Positions 1 to 6,787 of a stretch of DNA of 64,000 nucleotides are shown here, one piece after another (position 1 is the first letter of the stretch; each line of letters opens with the position of its first letter). The translations under genes and the position numbers were made by a program. The DNA is taken from the NCBI GenBank assembly GCA_934101115.1, contig CAKOPW010000009.1, forward strand, positions 1 to 64,000. Direction: 5' to 3'. The notes below the pieces were generated by a model that saw nothing but the letters and a program-made list of their open reading frames with translations, was not told the origin of the DNA and did no database searches. The stretch comes from an uncultured Bacilli bacterium (lineage in GTDB: Bacteria > Bacillota_I > Bacilli_A > RF39 > UBA660).

Positions 1-88
1 AGAAGCAGAAGAAGATGCTTATCACTTCCAAACTAGAGGCTAAATTATTCGGGGTTTTGGTTTAAGAATTATGAGAGAAAGTGATACG

Positions 89-166
89 ATGAAAAAAGAT
101 AATCATATAAGATTACTTTACTTAATCGTTTTTATATTGCTAGCAATAATTTTAAAATTATTATAG
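89..166 (+). CDS. small hydrophobic peptide, candidate type I toxin
   Basis: A 25-residue frame begins MKKDNHIRLL and continues as one uninterrupted hydrophobic helix ending in ILKLL. A longer start at 71 would add six residues, but neither start has a strong ribosome site. A charged N-terminus plus a single membrane span is the usual build of type I toxins (Fst, TxpA, Ldr-like), although I see no clear match to one family. Support comes from the surroundings. An opposing promoter and terminator frame a short antisense RNA just downstream. Bases 14-27 can pair over 14 positions (one G-U) with 214-227, which would close the mRNA ends on each other, as in several toxin mRNAs. Function is inferred from architecture only. 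Confidence 0.5.
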   Translation: MKKDNHIRLLYLIVFILLAIILKLL

Positions 167-169
167 CAA

Positions 170-256
170 CAAAAAAGCATCTTTATTCTACCGAATAAGG
201 ATGCTACACCCACAAGTGGTAAGCATCAGCCTCAAAAGAAACTTTTGCTTCTCACT
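170..256 (-). ncRNA. candidate antisense RNA (antitoxin) opposite the toxin mRNA 3' region
   Basis: On the minus strand a promoter at 263-291 would start a transcript near 256. That transcript would end at a hairpin (arms 193-204 and 177-188, loop of four) followed by six U from the A run at 171-176. The predicted RNA of about 87 nt is complementary to the 3' part of any transcript that continues past the peptide gene, as in convergent type I toxin-antitoxin pairs. Ends are estimated from the promoter and terminator. Confidence 0.5.
171..204 (-). terminator. intrinsic terminator of the antisense RNA
   Basis: A 12-bp stem with one mismatch and a 4-nt loop is followed on the minus strand by six T. 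On the plus strand no T run follows, so it terminates minus-strand transcription only. Confidence 0.7.
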
Positions 257-262
257 AAATAA

Positions 263-291
263 AATATAACATTTTTTTAAATAAATTACAA
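263..291 (-). promoter_or_regulatory. promoter for the antisense RNA
   Basis: Reading the minus strand: TTGTAA (286-291), 17 bases, then TATATT (263-268) preceded by TGT, giving an extended -10. This is a good sigma-A type promoter pointing at the short RNA. Confidence 0.6.
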
Positions 292-334
292 TGATAATAT
301 AAAATAAAACTTTACACATACTAAAAGTAGAATA

Positions 335-363
335 TTTACTCTACAACAAATAAATTGTATAAT
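335..363 (+). promoter_or_regulatory. upstream promoter of the secreted-protein gene
   Basis: TTTACT (335-340), 17 bases, TATAAT (358-363). A second TATAAT lies at 369-374. A transcript from here would carry the G8 tract in its leader. Confidence 0.45.
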
Positions 364-428
364 TTAAATATAATAGGTGTGCAATAGAAAAATAAACGAC
401 AAAAGAGATGTAAAACAAAATAATGCCC

Positions 429-456
429 TTGAAAATCGGGGGGGGTATTATAAAAT
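429..456 (+). promoter_or_regulatory. possible proximal promoter containing an 8-G tract
   Basis: TTGAAA (429-434) and TAAAAT (451-456) are 16 bases apart, and the spacer holds eight consecutive G (438-445). Slippage in the G run would change the -35/-10 distance. If the upstream promoter is the real one, the tract lies in the 5' leader instead. Confidence 0.4.
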
Positions 457-481
457 AAAGGAAGAATAGGTGTGTGTAAAA

Positions 482-1333
482 ATGAAGAAAAGAAGTGCAA
501 TAATAATTGCAATTATTCTGATGTCAATTGGATTTGCCGCAGTAAGTACAACGTTAATAATAAATGGAAATGCAAAAGTAAGTGAAAATGAAGATGATTT
601 CTCAGTAATCTTTACAGCAGCAAGTCTAGATGGAAAAGATGTATATTCAACAGTAATAGATGATACAAAGAAAGTGATAACATTTGAAACATTAAAATTA
701 AAAACATTAAATCAAACATCAGTACTTACATATGAAGTAACAAATAACTCAAGTAACTATGATGCAGAAGTGCGTGTAACATGTGTACCAAAGGACGGAA
801 CAACAGCAAAATATACAAGTATAAAGAACAAACTTGAAAATGATGCAATGGTTGTAGAAGCAAAAGAAACATTAAACGGAACATTAACAGTAACACTAGA
901 TAAAACATCAACGGAGGAAGTAACAGAAGAATATACATGTAAATTAGAATTCAATGCCGTAGAAAGGGATACATTAGGTAGTAGTGAATTAATATATTAT
1001 TATGAGTTCGGAATACCAACAACATCAAGTACAACAAATTATACAGCATTAGGAAAAAATGTGTTCATAAGATTAGGAACTGATGATTCAAAATCGGTAT
1101 GTATAAATGATAATGGATTATTTTGTATAAAAGTAAATGATTATGATAATTCAGCAGGTTCTTTGAAAGATCATTTTGGAGAATCTGGTTGTTCTAGTAA
1201 TAATTCTCTCATCCATTGTAATTCTGACACTTTCAACTGTGTTGCTTATTTGACAGGGCGTGTGTTTTGCAGTGAAAGTTTAAGTAACGACCGTTGTAGT
1301 GTTGATTCTGTTGGCACGATTACTTGTAGTTAA
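482..1333 (+). CDS. secreted or membrane-anchored protein with a Cys-rich, possibly hypervariable C-terminus
   Basis: The 283-residue protein starts with lysines and a hydrophobic stretch (about residues 5-28) that could be a signal peptide or anchor. A threonine-rich beta-type body of about 170 residues follows, and then a C-terminal region of about 85 residues with regularly spaced cysteines. The body uses mainly A-ending codons. From 1184 to 1249 all 22 codons end in T or C and encode only residues reachable by changing adenines in AAY codons. That is the look of a diversity-generating retroelement variable region or a recombined cassette. I do not recognise the family. ATG 482 is preferred over GTG 470 because AGGTG at 468-472 suits it. 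It has its own promoter region and a terminator at 1363. Confidence 0.75.
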   Translation: MKKRSAIIIAIILMSIGFAAVSTTLIINGNAKVSENEDDFSVIFTAASLDGKDVYSTVIDDTKKVITFETLKLKTLNQTSVLTYEVTNNSSNYDAEVRVTCVPKDGTTAKYTSIKNKLENDAMVVEAKETLNGTLTVTLDKTSTEEVTEEYTCKLEFNAVERDTLGSSELIYYYEFGIPTTSSTTNYTALGKNVFIRLGTDDSKSVCINDNGLFCIKVNDYDNSAGSLKDHFGESGCSSNNSLIHCNSDTFNCVAYLTGRVFCSESLSNDRCSVDSVGTITCS

Positions 1334-1362
1334 TTTTTCCTTTATTTAACTAAAATATGAAA

Positions 1363-1390
1363 AGCAAAAACGTTTTATTGCTTTTTTTTT
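1363..1390 (+). terminator. intrinsic terminator after the secreted-protein gene
   Basis: Arms AGCAA (1363-1367) and TTGCT (1378-1382), with extra pairing inside the loop, followed by a run of nine T. The right arm and T run also form the -35 of the next promoter. Confidence 0.7.
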
Positions 1391-1406
1391 ATGTATAAAT
1401 TATAAT
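1378..1406 (+). promoter_or_regulatory. promoter of the suf operon
   Basis: TTGCTT (1378-1383), 17 bases, TATAAT (1401-1406). The -35 lies within the preceding terminator. Confidence 0.65.
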
Positions 1407-1422
1407 TATCTTGGTGGTTTTT

Positions 1423-2160
1423 ATGTTAAGTATAAAAAATTTAACAGTTAAAGTTAATGGTAAAACTATATTACATGACTTTAACTTGGATATAAATGAT
1501 GGTGAAATTGTTACTCTTATGGGACCTAATGGGGTTGGAAAGAGTACAATATGCAAAGTTATTATGGGAGATCCTACTTATGAAGTAATAAGTGGTAGTA
1601 TTTTTTATAATGATACAGATTTACTTTCTCTTACAACTGATGAAAGAAGTAGAAGAGGGATATTTTTATTAGCTCAAAATCCAATTGAACTTGAAGGTAT
1701 TACTAATGCTGAAGTATTAAGAAGTGCTTTAGAGTGTAAAACAGGAGAACATGTAAATATCTTTGATTTTAATAGAAAGGTTACTGAGATATGTAAAAAA
1801 CTAAATATACCTGTTGAATTTATTCATCGTGGTGTTAATGAAGGTATGAGTGGTGGAGAAAAGAAAAAAAATGAAATTCTTCATTTATATGTTTTAGAGC
1901 CTAAATTAATTCTTTTGGATGAACTTGACAGTGGATTAGATGTTGATAGTTTAAAAAGTTTAAGTGCATCTTTAATGGATTATAAAGATGAAACAGTATC
2001 AATTTTAATCATTACACATCATACTAATATATTAGAGTATATTAAACCTGATAAAGTTTCAATTTTAAGTGGTGGAAGTATTGTTAAAGAAGGAGATGCT
2101 TCTTTAGCCCGTGAAATCGAGACATCTGGCTTTAGTGCGTATGAAGTGAGTGAAAAATAG
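1423..2160 (+). CDS. sufC: Fe-S cluster assembly ATPase SufC
   Basis: SufC is the ABC-type ATPase that drives conformational change of the SufB/SufD scaffold during Fe-S cluster assembly in the cytosol. Walker A GPNGVGKST is at residues 34-42. The signature is MSGGEKKKNEI, where the run of lysines replaces the usual QQ and is typical of SufC. Walker B is followed by DELDSGLD, a SufC hallmark. ATG 1423 is chosen because GGTGG lies five bases upstream; the frame also extends back to a TTG at 1411 without a ribosome site. The length of 245 residues is normal. It is first in the operon sufC-sufD-like-sufS-sufU, and the next start lies just past its stop. Confidence 0.95.
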   Translation: MLSIKNLTVKVNGKTILHDFNLDINDGEIVTLMGPNGVGKSTICKVIMGDPTYEVISGSIFYNDTDLLSLTTDERSRRGIFLLAQNPIELEGITNAEVLRSALECKTGEHVNIFDFNRKVTEICKKLNIPVEFIHRGVNEGMSGGEKKKNEILHLYVLEPKLILLDELDSGLDVDSLKSLSASLMDYKDETVSILIITHHTNILEYIKPDKVSILSGGSIVKEGDASLAREIETSGFSAYEVSEK

Positions 2161-2161
2161 T

Positions 2162-2788
2162 ATGAAGAATAATATATTATTGGATGGAGTTAATTATCAA
2201 TTAGAAACTACAACTAATGCATTTGATGTAACTGGTTCTGTTAAAGTATTCATCATAAATAAGAATGTTAAAGATTTAAAATTTAATATGACTGACTCAT
2301 CAACTTTGGAAATAATTAACTTTAGTGAAATTGAAAGTGATACTAAAATTGAAATAAATATGCATAATAATTCAACATTCAAATATGTTTCAAATATTGA
2401 CGTAAATGCAAGTTATAAATTAAATATACTTTTAAATATGCTTGGAAATAATTCTTTAAGTGATATAGAAATATCTGGTGTAGTAAGTGGAAGCGCTGAT
2501 ATAAGTGTTAATTCATTTGATGAAGTTGGAACAATTGATAATACAATAGATGAAAATATAAGAATATTAAATGATGGTGGTAAAGTACATGTAGAACCAA
2601 TTCTTAGAGTAGGATCACGTAATGTAATAGCTAATCATAGTAATTCTATAACTGATGTTAATCCCGATTATTTATTTTATTTAAAAACTAAAGGAATAAC
2701 AGAAGAAGTTGCACGCAAAATCATAATAGACTCTTATAAGTATGGATTAGTGAGCAAATATGAAGAATTAAAAAATATAAAAAAATAA
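2162..2788 (+). CDS. sufD: short SufB/SufD-family scaffold protein
   Basis: This 208-residue protein matches the beta-helix core and C-terminal helical end of SufD/SufB. EPILRVGSR is followed by ANHSNSITDV (the conserved Asn/Ser-His segment near the SufB-SufD interface), then YLKTKGITEEVARKIII, the classic C-terminal helix. Ordinary SufD is about 430 residues and SufB about 465, so the N-terminal half is missing. There is no frameshift and the gene reads cleanly, so it looks like a genuine reduced form rather than decay. No cysteine is present. It lies directly after sufC. A GTG start at 2150 overlapping sufC is possible, but ATG 2162 is favoured. With no sufB nearby, it may act as a homodimeric scaffold with SufC, or a full SufB may lie elsewhere. 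Confidence 0.8.
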   Translation: MKNNILLDGVNYQLETTTNAFDVTGSVKVFIINKNVKDLKFNMTDSSTLEIINFSEIESDTKIEINMHNNSTFKYVSNIDVNASYKLNILLNMLGNNSLSDIEISGVVSGSADISVNSFDEVGTIDNTIDENIRILNDGGKVHVEPILRVGSRNVIANHSNSITDVNPDYLFYLKTKGITEEVARKIIIDSYKYGLVSKYEELKNIKK

Positions 2789-2800
2789 AGGAGGTGTAAT

Positions 2801-3994
2801 ATGTATAGAGAAGATTTTCCGATGTTTGATAATGATATTATATATTTAGATAATGGAGCTACTACTTTTAAACCTAAATGTGTAATAGATAAGATGACGG
2901 AATATTATACTAAATATTCAGCAAATGCGCATAGGGGAGATTATGATATCTCATATAAAGTTGATGTTGAATATGAAAATGCACGTAAACTTGTTTCTAG
3001 ATTTATCAATGCAGAAATGGATGAAGTAGTTTTTACAAGTGGGGCAACAGAATCTTTAAACATGATAGCAAGTGGATTTTTTGAACATATTTTAGAACCT
3101 GGTGATGAAGTTTTAATAACTTTATCAGAACACGCAAGCAATGTTTTACCATGGTTTATGCTTGCACGTAAAAATGGCATAATAGTCAAAAATATAGAAT
3201 TAGACTCTAATTTACATGTTACTTTAAACAATGTAATTAAAGCTATCACTCCTAATACTAAAGTAATATCTCTTGCGCATATAACAAATGTGGTTGGAGA
3301 TATTAGACCAATAAAAGAAATATGTGAATATGCTCATGAACACAATATCTTTGTTGTTGTTGATGGTGCTCAAAGTGTTCCTCACATAAAAACTGATGTA
3401 AAAGACCTTGACTGTGATTTTCTTTCATTCTCTGCTCATAAAATGTGCGGACCAACTGGAGTAGGTGTTCTTTATGGAAAGCATGAACTTCTTGAGAACT
3501 TAGTTCCAATCAATTATGGTGGTGGCATGAATGAATCTTTTGATTCAATAGATGAAGTATATTTAAAAGATTTACCAACAAGATTAGAAGCAGGTACTCC
3601 AAATATTGCATCAGTAATTGGATTTGGGGAAGCAATAAAATATTTAAATAATGTTGGTATGGATAATATTACAATTCATGAAATAAAATTAAAAAAATAT
3701 TTAATTGAAAAATTAAAAACAATACCTCATATAAACATTGTAAACGATGAATGTGATTCAGGAATAATTGCTTTTAATGTAGATGGTGTATTTGCACAGG
3801 ATGTAGCATACTTCTTAAATAAATATCATATTTGTGTTAGAGCTGGAAATCATTGCGCTAAGATATTAAAAAGTGCAATTGGTGTAAAAAATACAGTAAG
3901 AATTAGCATGTATTTTTATAATACTTATGAAGAATGTGACAAAGTTTATGAACTATTAAAAGATAAAAATAGAATAATAAGTGAGATGATCTAA
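2801..3994 (+). CDS. sufS: cysteine desulfurase SufS
   Basis: This is a PLP-dependent enzyme taking sulfur from L-cysteine to form a protein persulfide for Fe-S assembly. The PLP lysine is K214 in SAHKMCGPTG, and the catalytic cysteine is C352 in RAGNHCAK. Both sit in the short-loop arrangement of type II (SufS) desulfurases. The DGAQSVPH motif contains the PLP-binding Asp and Gln. Length 397 is usual. A strong AAGGAGGTG site precedes ATG 2801. It is followed two bases after its stop by sufU, its usual sulfur acceptor. Confidence 0.96.
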   Translation: MYREDFPMFDNDIIYLDNGATTFKPKCVIDKMTEYYTKYSANAHRGDYDISYKVDVEYENARKLVSRFINAEMDEVVFTSGATESLNMIASGFFEHILEPGDEVLITLSEHASNVLPWFMLARKNGIIVKNIELDSNLHVTLNNVIKAITPNTKVISLAHITNVVGDIRPIKEICEYAHEHNIFVVVDGAQSVPHIKTDVKDLDCDFLSFSAHKMCGPTGVGVLYGKHELLENLVPINYGGGMNESFDSIDEVYLKDLPTRLEAGTPNIASVIGFGEAIKYLNNVGMDNITIHEIKLKKYLIEKLKTIPHINIVNDECDSGIIAFNVDGVFAQDVAYFLNKYHICVRAGNHCAKILKSAIGVKNTVRISMYFYNTYEECDKVYELLKDKNRIISEMI

Positions 3995-3996
3995 TA

Positions 3997-4425
3997 ATGG
4001 ACGGAATTGAAAAAAGAGAAATAATACTTGATAATTACTCTCATCCATTTCATAAAACAAGCGAGAATGTAGATGGATATATAAAAGTAAATTCAAATAA
4101 CGAATCGTGTATAGATAACATTGATATCTATGTGTTAATAAAAAATGGTATACTTGAAGACATTAAATTTGATGGAGAAGCGTGTGCCATATCAACATCT
4201 TCAACATCAATTATGATAAGAAATCTGATTGGAAAAACAGAAGAAGAAGCTCTTGAATATATAAATAACTTTGAAGCAATGCTTAATGAAGAAGAATATG
4301 ATGGTTCTTCTTTAAATGAAGCGATTGTCTTTGACGAAACTTATAAACAAGGTAATAGAAAAACATGTGTGACTTTGCCTTATGTAGGATTAAAGAAAAT
4401 TTTGGAACAACATAAAGAGGATTAA
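3997..4425 (+). CDS. sufU: zinc-dependent sulfurtransferase SufU
   Basis: SufU accepts the persulfide sulfur from SufS and passes it to the scaffold. The zinc ligands expected from the Bacillus protein are visible: Cys and Asp in NESCID, Cys in GEACAISTSS and Cys in NRKTCVTLP. Length 142 is normal. In many Bacillota sufB follows sufU. Here the operon ends at once in a hairpin that includes the sufU stop codon. Confidence 0.93.
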   Translation: MDGIEKREIILDNYSHPFHKTSENVDGYIKVNSNNESCIDNIDIYVLIKNGILEDIKFDGEACAISTSSTSIMIRNLIGKTEEEALEYINNFEAMLNEEEYDGSSLNEAIVFDETYKQGNRKTCVTLPYVGLKKILEQHKED

Positions 4426-4438
4426 GCTAATCCTCTTT
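4414..4438. terminator. bidirectional terminator between sufU and the methyltransferase gene
   Basis: A perfect 11-bp stem (4414-4424 with 4428-4438) has a 3-nt loop, an A run on the left and a T run on the right. The stop codons of both convergent genes lie within it. Confidence 0.8.
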
Positions 4439-5197
4439 TAATATGTCTAATACATGCGTTGATAAACCGAGCATTTCATGTCTTTCACATATTGATAATT
4501 GAAATTTTATAAATAGTTCAAATTCTTCGTCATTTAATTTGTTGATATATTCTCTCATATAGTTAGATATGCTATCTTGAGAGATAATTTTAATTCTTCT
4601 TAAATTGGCAAGTTTATTTAAATTATCAATGTCATCAAGTCTTGCGTATGAATAAAGATCATCTTTTTTAGAAATAATATGAAAACTATCATCAATTTTA
4701 TCTGTTTCTTCAAGAATATGTCTATCTTTAAATCCGTGTCTTATAATAGCATAATCATTCATAATATATGAAATAAGTATTGTACCGTTTTTCTTTAAAA
4801 CTCTTTTTGCCTCATTTAAACATTTTAATTTTTCTTCTGTAGATATTAAATGATACATTGGACCGAATATTAGAATCACATCAAAACTATTATCTTCAAG
4901 CATGTTCAAATTAGTCGCATTTCCATGTATTAATTTAATATTGTGACTATTTTTTTCAATTACTTTTAGATTATGTTTAACAAGTTCTAAAGCAGTAACG
5001 TCATAATACTCACTTAGAGGAATTGTATAAGCTCCACATCCCGCACCTAAATCAAGTATTCTAGGTTTCTTATAATTTTTTAAAATTTCTTCTATATATT
5101 TCATAGTTACTATAAATTCAACACGACCATGTCTTGTTTTTAATCTTTTGTCTTCATTAAATTTATTATAATAATCATTTAAGTTTTTTTCGTTCAT
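4427..5197 (-). CDS. class I SAM-dependent methyltransferase
   Basis: A 256-residue Rossmann-fold methyltransferase. Motif I is ILDLGAGCGAYTI, with an acidic ALELV at the end of strand 2, then NATNL (motif II) and FDVILIFGPMYHL (motif IV/post). It resembles small-molecule methyltransferases of the UbiE/YrrT type, and the substrate cannot be read from the sequence. It is monocistronic, convergent with sufU, and starts at an ATG preceded by AGAGGT. Its promoter overlaps that of the divergent gene at 5280. Confidence 0.85.
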   Translation of the reverse strand: MNEKNLNDYYNKFNEDKRLKTRHGRVEFIVTMKYIEEILKNYKKPRILDLGAGCGAYTIPLSEYYDVTALELVKHNLKVIEKNSHNIKLIHGNATNLNMLEDNSFDVILIFGPMYHLISTEEKLKCLNEAKRVLKKNGTILISYIMNDYAIIRHGFKDRHILEETDKIDDSFHIISKKDDLYSYARLDDIDNLNKLANLRRIKIISQDSISNYMREYINKLNDEEFELFIKFQLSICERHEMLGLSTHVLDILKED

Positions 5198-5215
5198 AAA
5201 TATAACCTCTTGAAT

Positions 5216-5245
5216 ATTATAGCATCTCTTTTATTTTAATAACAA
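5216..5245 (-). promoter_or_regulatory. promoter of the methyltransferase gene
   Basis: On the minus strand: TTGTTA (5240-5245), 18 bases, TATAAT (5216-5221) with upstream TGC, an extended -10. Confidence 0.5.
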
Positions 5246-5248
5246 GTT

Positions 5249-5257
5249 TGCTATAAT
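5249..5257 (+). promoter_or_regulatory. extended -10 promoter of the 5280 gene / gmk
   Basis: TGCTATAAT at 5249-5257 lies about 20 bases before the GTGAGGAA ribosome site. No good -35 is seen. It is back to back with the minus-strand promoter. Confidence 0.45.
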
Positions 5258-5279
5258 AATTAAAAGTGAGGAATAATTT

Positions 5280-5861
5280 ATGACGTTAGTTGAAATTGAA
5301 GCGAAATTAAAAATAAATTTTGAAGAAAGTTATGAAGCGTTTTTGGAAGCTTTGAAGCTAATTAAAACAGATGAACTTAGAGAAGAAATGAAAAGCAAAT
5401 TTTTGAAGACAATAGAGCCATATGTAAATTCATTTTATCATAAAGATCATATTGTCTATGAAATAAAAAAACTGAAATATTTTGGATTTATTCATAACGC
5501 AGATATTGAGTTTTATCTTCAATATGTATTGGAAAATTATGACGAAGAAACGTTTAATAGATTTTATTCTACCGTTTATGAAATTGGCCTTTCATCAACA
5601 AGTACAGCATCAAGAATATGTCATAATTCTTCTTGGTATACTGGAAAAAAGGATAAAGAAAGAATTATTGAAGAAACTTTTAGAAGTGGACATTTGTTAG
5701 CAAATACTTTTGAAGAAGAAATAAGAAAGTGTATTGAGAATGTAATAGAAATTGAAATAGATTATATCAATGAATGTCAAAAAAAATCATTAAAAGGTGA
5801 AACTTATTGTGACAATTGTTCACCGCTTTGTCTAGAGAAAAGGATAGCTAGGGAGGAATAG
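5280..5861 (+). CDS. uncharacterised protein with C-terminal Cys cluster
   Basis: I do not recognise this 193-residue soluble protein. It is mostly alpha-helical and rich in Glu/Lys. Near its end it carries CDNCSPLCLEKR, a compact cysteine group that could bind metal, and an earlier cysteine sits in RICHNSSW. It is two bases upstream of gmk and probably co-transcribed with it. There is no signal peptide or membrane span. Confidence 0.6.
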   Translation: MTLVEIEAKLKINFEESYEAFLEALKLIKTDELREEMKSKFLKTIEPYVNSFYHKDHIVYEIKKLKYFGFIHNADIEFYLQYVLENYDEETFNRFYSTVYEIGLSSTSTASRICHNSSWYTGKKDKERIIEETFRSGHLLANTFEEEIRKCIENVIEIEIDYINECQKKSLKGETYCDNCSPLCLEKRIAREE

Positions 5862-5863
5862 TT

Positions 5864-6544
5864 ATGGACGTTATTAAAGAGAAAAGCAGAGGATCATTAA
5901 TTGTTATAAGTGGTCCAAGTGGTGCTGGTAAGGGTACTGTTATTAAAGAATTTTTAAATATTCATGAAAATGCATGGTTAAGTATTTCTTGTACTTCAAG
6001 ATCTCCTAGACCTGGAGATAAGGAAGGCGAAACGTATTATTTTTTATCAAAAGAAGAATTTGAGGAAATGATTAGAAATAACGAATTTTTAGAATATGCT
6101 GAGTATAATGGTGCTTATTATGGTACTCCTAAAAAGTATATAGATGATAGATTAAATAGTGGAATTGATGTTATCTTAGAAATTGAAGTTCAAGGAGCTT
6201 TAAAGGTTCGTGAACTTTTACCTGAAGCAATATGTATATTTATTCTTCCACCTTCAATGAGTGAACTTAGACGTAGACTTACATGTCGTGGAACAGAAAC
6301 TAAAGATAAAGTACTTTCGAGATTTAAAAGAGCATATCAAGAAATTAATGAAGTTAAAGATTATAACTACGTTGTAGTTAATGATACAGTAGAAAATGCT
6401 GTACAAAAGATAACAAGCATATTGATTGCATCTAAATGTTCTGTTGATAGAATTGAAAATATTTATTTAGACAATCAAGAAGAAGAAATCCATGAAATAT
6501 TGATGGATAAAACGTTTGAAAATCGTGACATTCATATTGACTAG
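5864..6544 (+). CDS. gmk: guanylate kinase
   Basis: It phosphorylates GMP to GDP with ATP. The P-loop GPSGAGKG is at about residues 18-25. The GMP-binding segment TSRSPRPGDKEGETYYF and the following EYAEYNG are standard. At 226 residues it is slightly longer than the usual 205, with a C-terminal extension rich in Glu. A GGGAGGAA site precedes ATG 5864. Its last codons contain the -35 of the T-box promoter. Confidence 0.96.
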   Translation: MDVIKEKSRGSLIVISGPSGAGKGTVIKEFLNIHENAWLSISCTSRSPRPGDKEGETYYFLSKEEFEEMIRNNEFLEYAEYNGAYYGTPKKYIDDRLNSGIDVILEIEVQGALKVRELLPEAICIFILPPSMSELRRRLTCRGTETKDKVLSRFKRAYQEINEVKDYNYVVVNDTVENAVQKITSILIASKCSVDRIENIYLDNQEEEIHEILMDKTFENRDIHID

Positions 6545-6565
6545 ATAAAGAAAATAAGATAAAAT
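6537..6565 (+). promoter_or_regulatory. promoter of the T-box / serS operon
   Basis: TTGACT (6537-6542, overlapping the gmk stop), 17 bases, TAAAAT (6560-6565). Transcription would start near 6572. Confidence 0.65.
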
Positions 6566-6571
6566 TTTGTT

Positions 6572-6770
6572 TGTAAAGCGAAGATATGAGATTAGTAATA
6601 AATGATTTGTTTTGAAGAGAGTTTGTGGCTGGTGTAAACAAACAATAAATATTTATGAATCTCCTCATTAGTGTTGTTAATAGCAACCGGGGTTAAACCG
6701 TTATCTAAATTAAGTTAAAAGTAGGATGGTACCGCACATAAGTGCTCCTTTGGGTGGTATCATTTTTTTT
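6572..6770 (+). promoter_or_regulatory. T-box riboswitch, serine-specific
   Basis: The leader has the T-box hallmarks. A stem I carries the distal GGCTGGTGTAAAC loop and a specifier region at 6657-6664 reading GAATCTCC, so the specifier is UCU or UCC, both serine. The T-box sequence GGATGGTACCGC spans 6724-6735. The antiterminator pairs AGGA and GCAC with GTGC and TCCT (6724-6749). The competing terminator (6726-6761) is followed by eight T. Uncharged tRNA-Ser should stabilise the antiterminator and allow transcription of the HD-protein gene and serS. Confidence 0.92.
6726..6770 (+). terminator. T-box-controlled terminator
   Basis: The GATGGTACC arm pairs with the GGTGGTATC arm (one mismatch, two wobbles), followed by T8. 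It is mutually exclusive with the antiterminator. Confidence 0.75.
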
Positions 6771-6787
6771 ATTAGAAAGGAGTGTTT

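Noticed and set aside
2..43. Open frame to a stop reading EAEEDAYHFQTRG, possible tail of a gene cut by the window edge
   Set aside because: Only 13 codons are visible and the same bases take part in the long-range pairing of the toxin-like mRNA, so it cannot be supported as a CDS.
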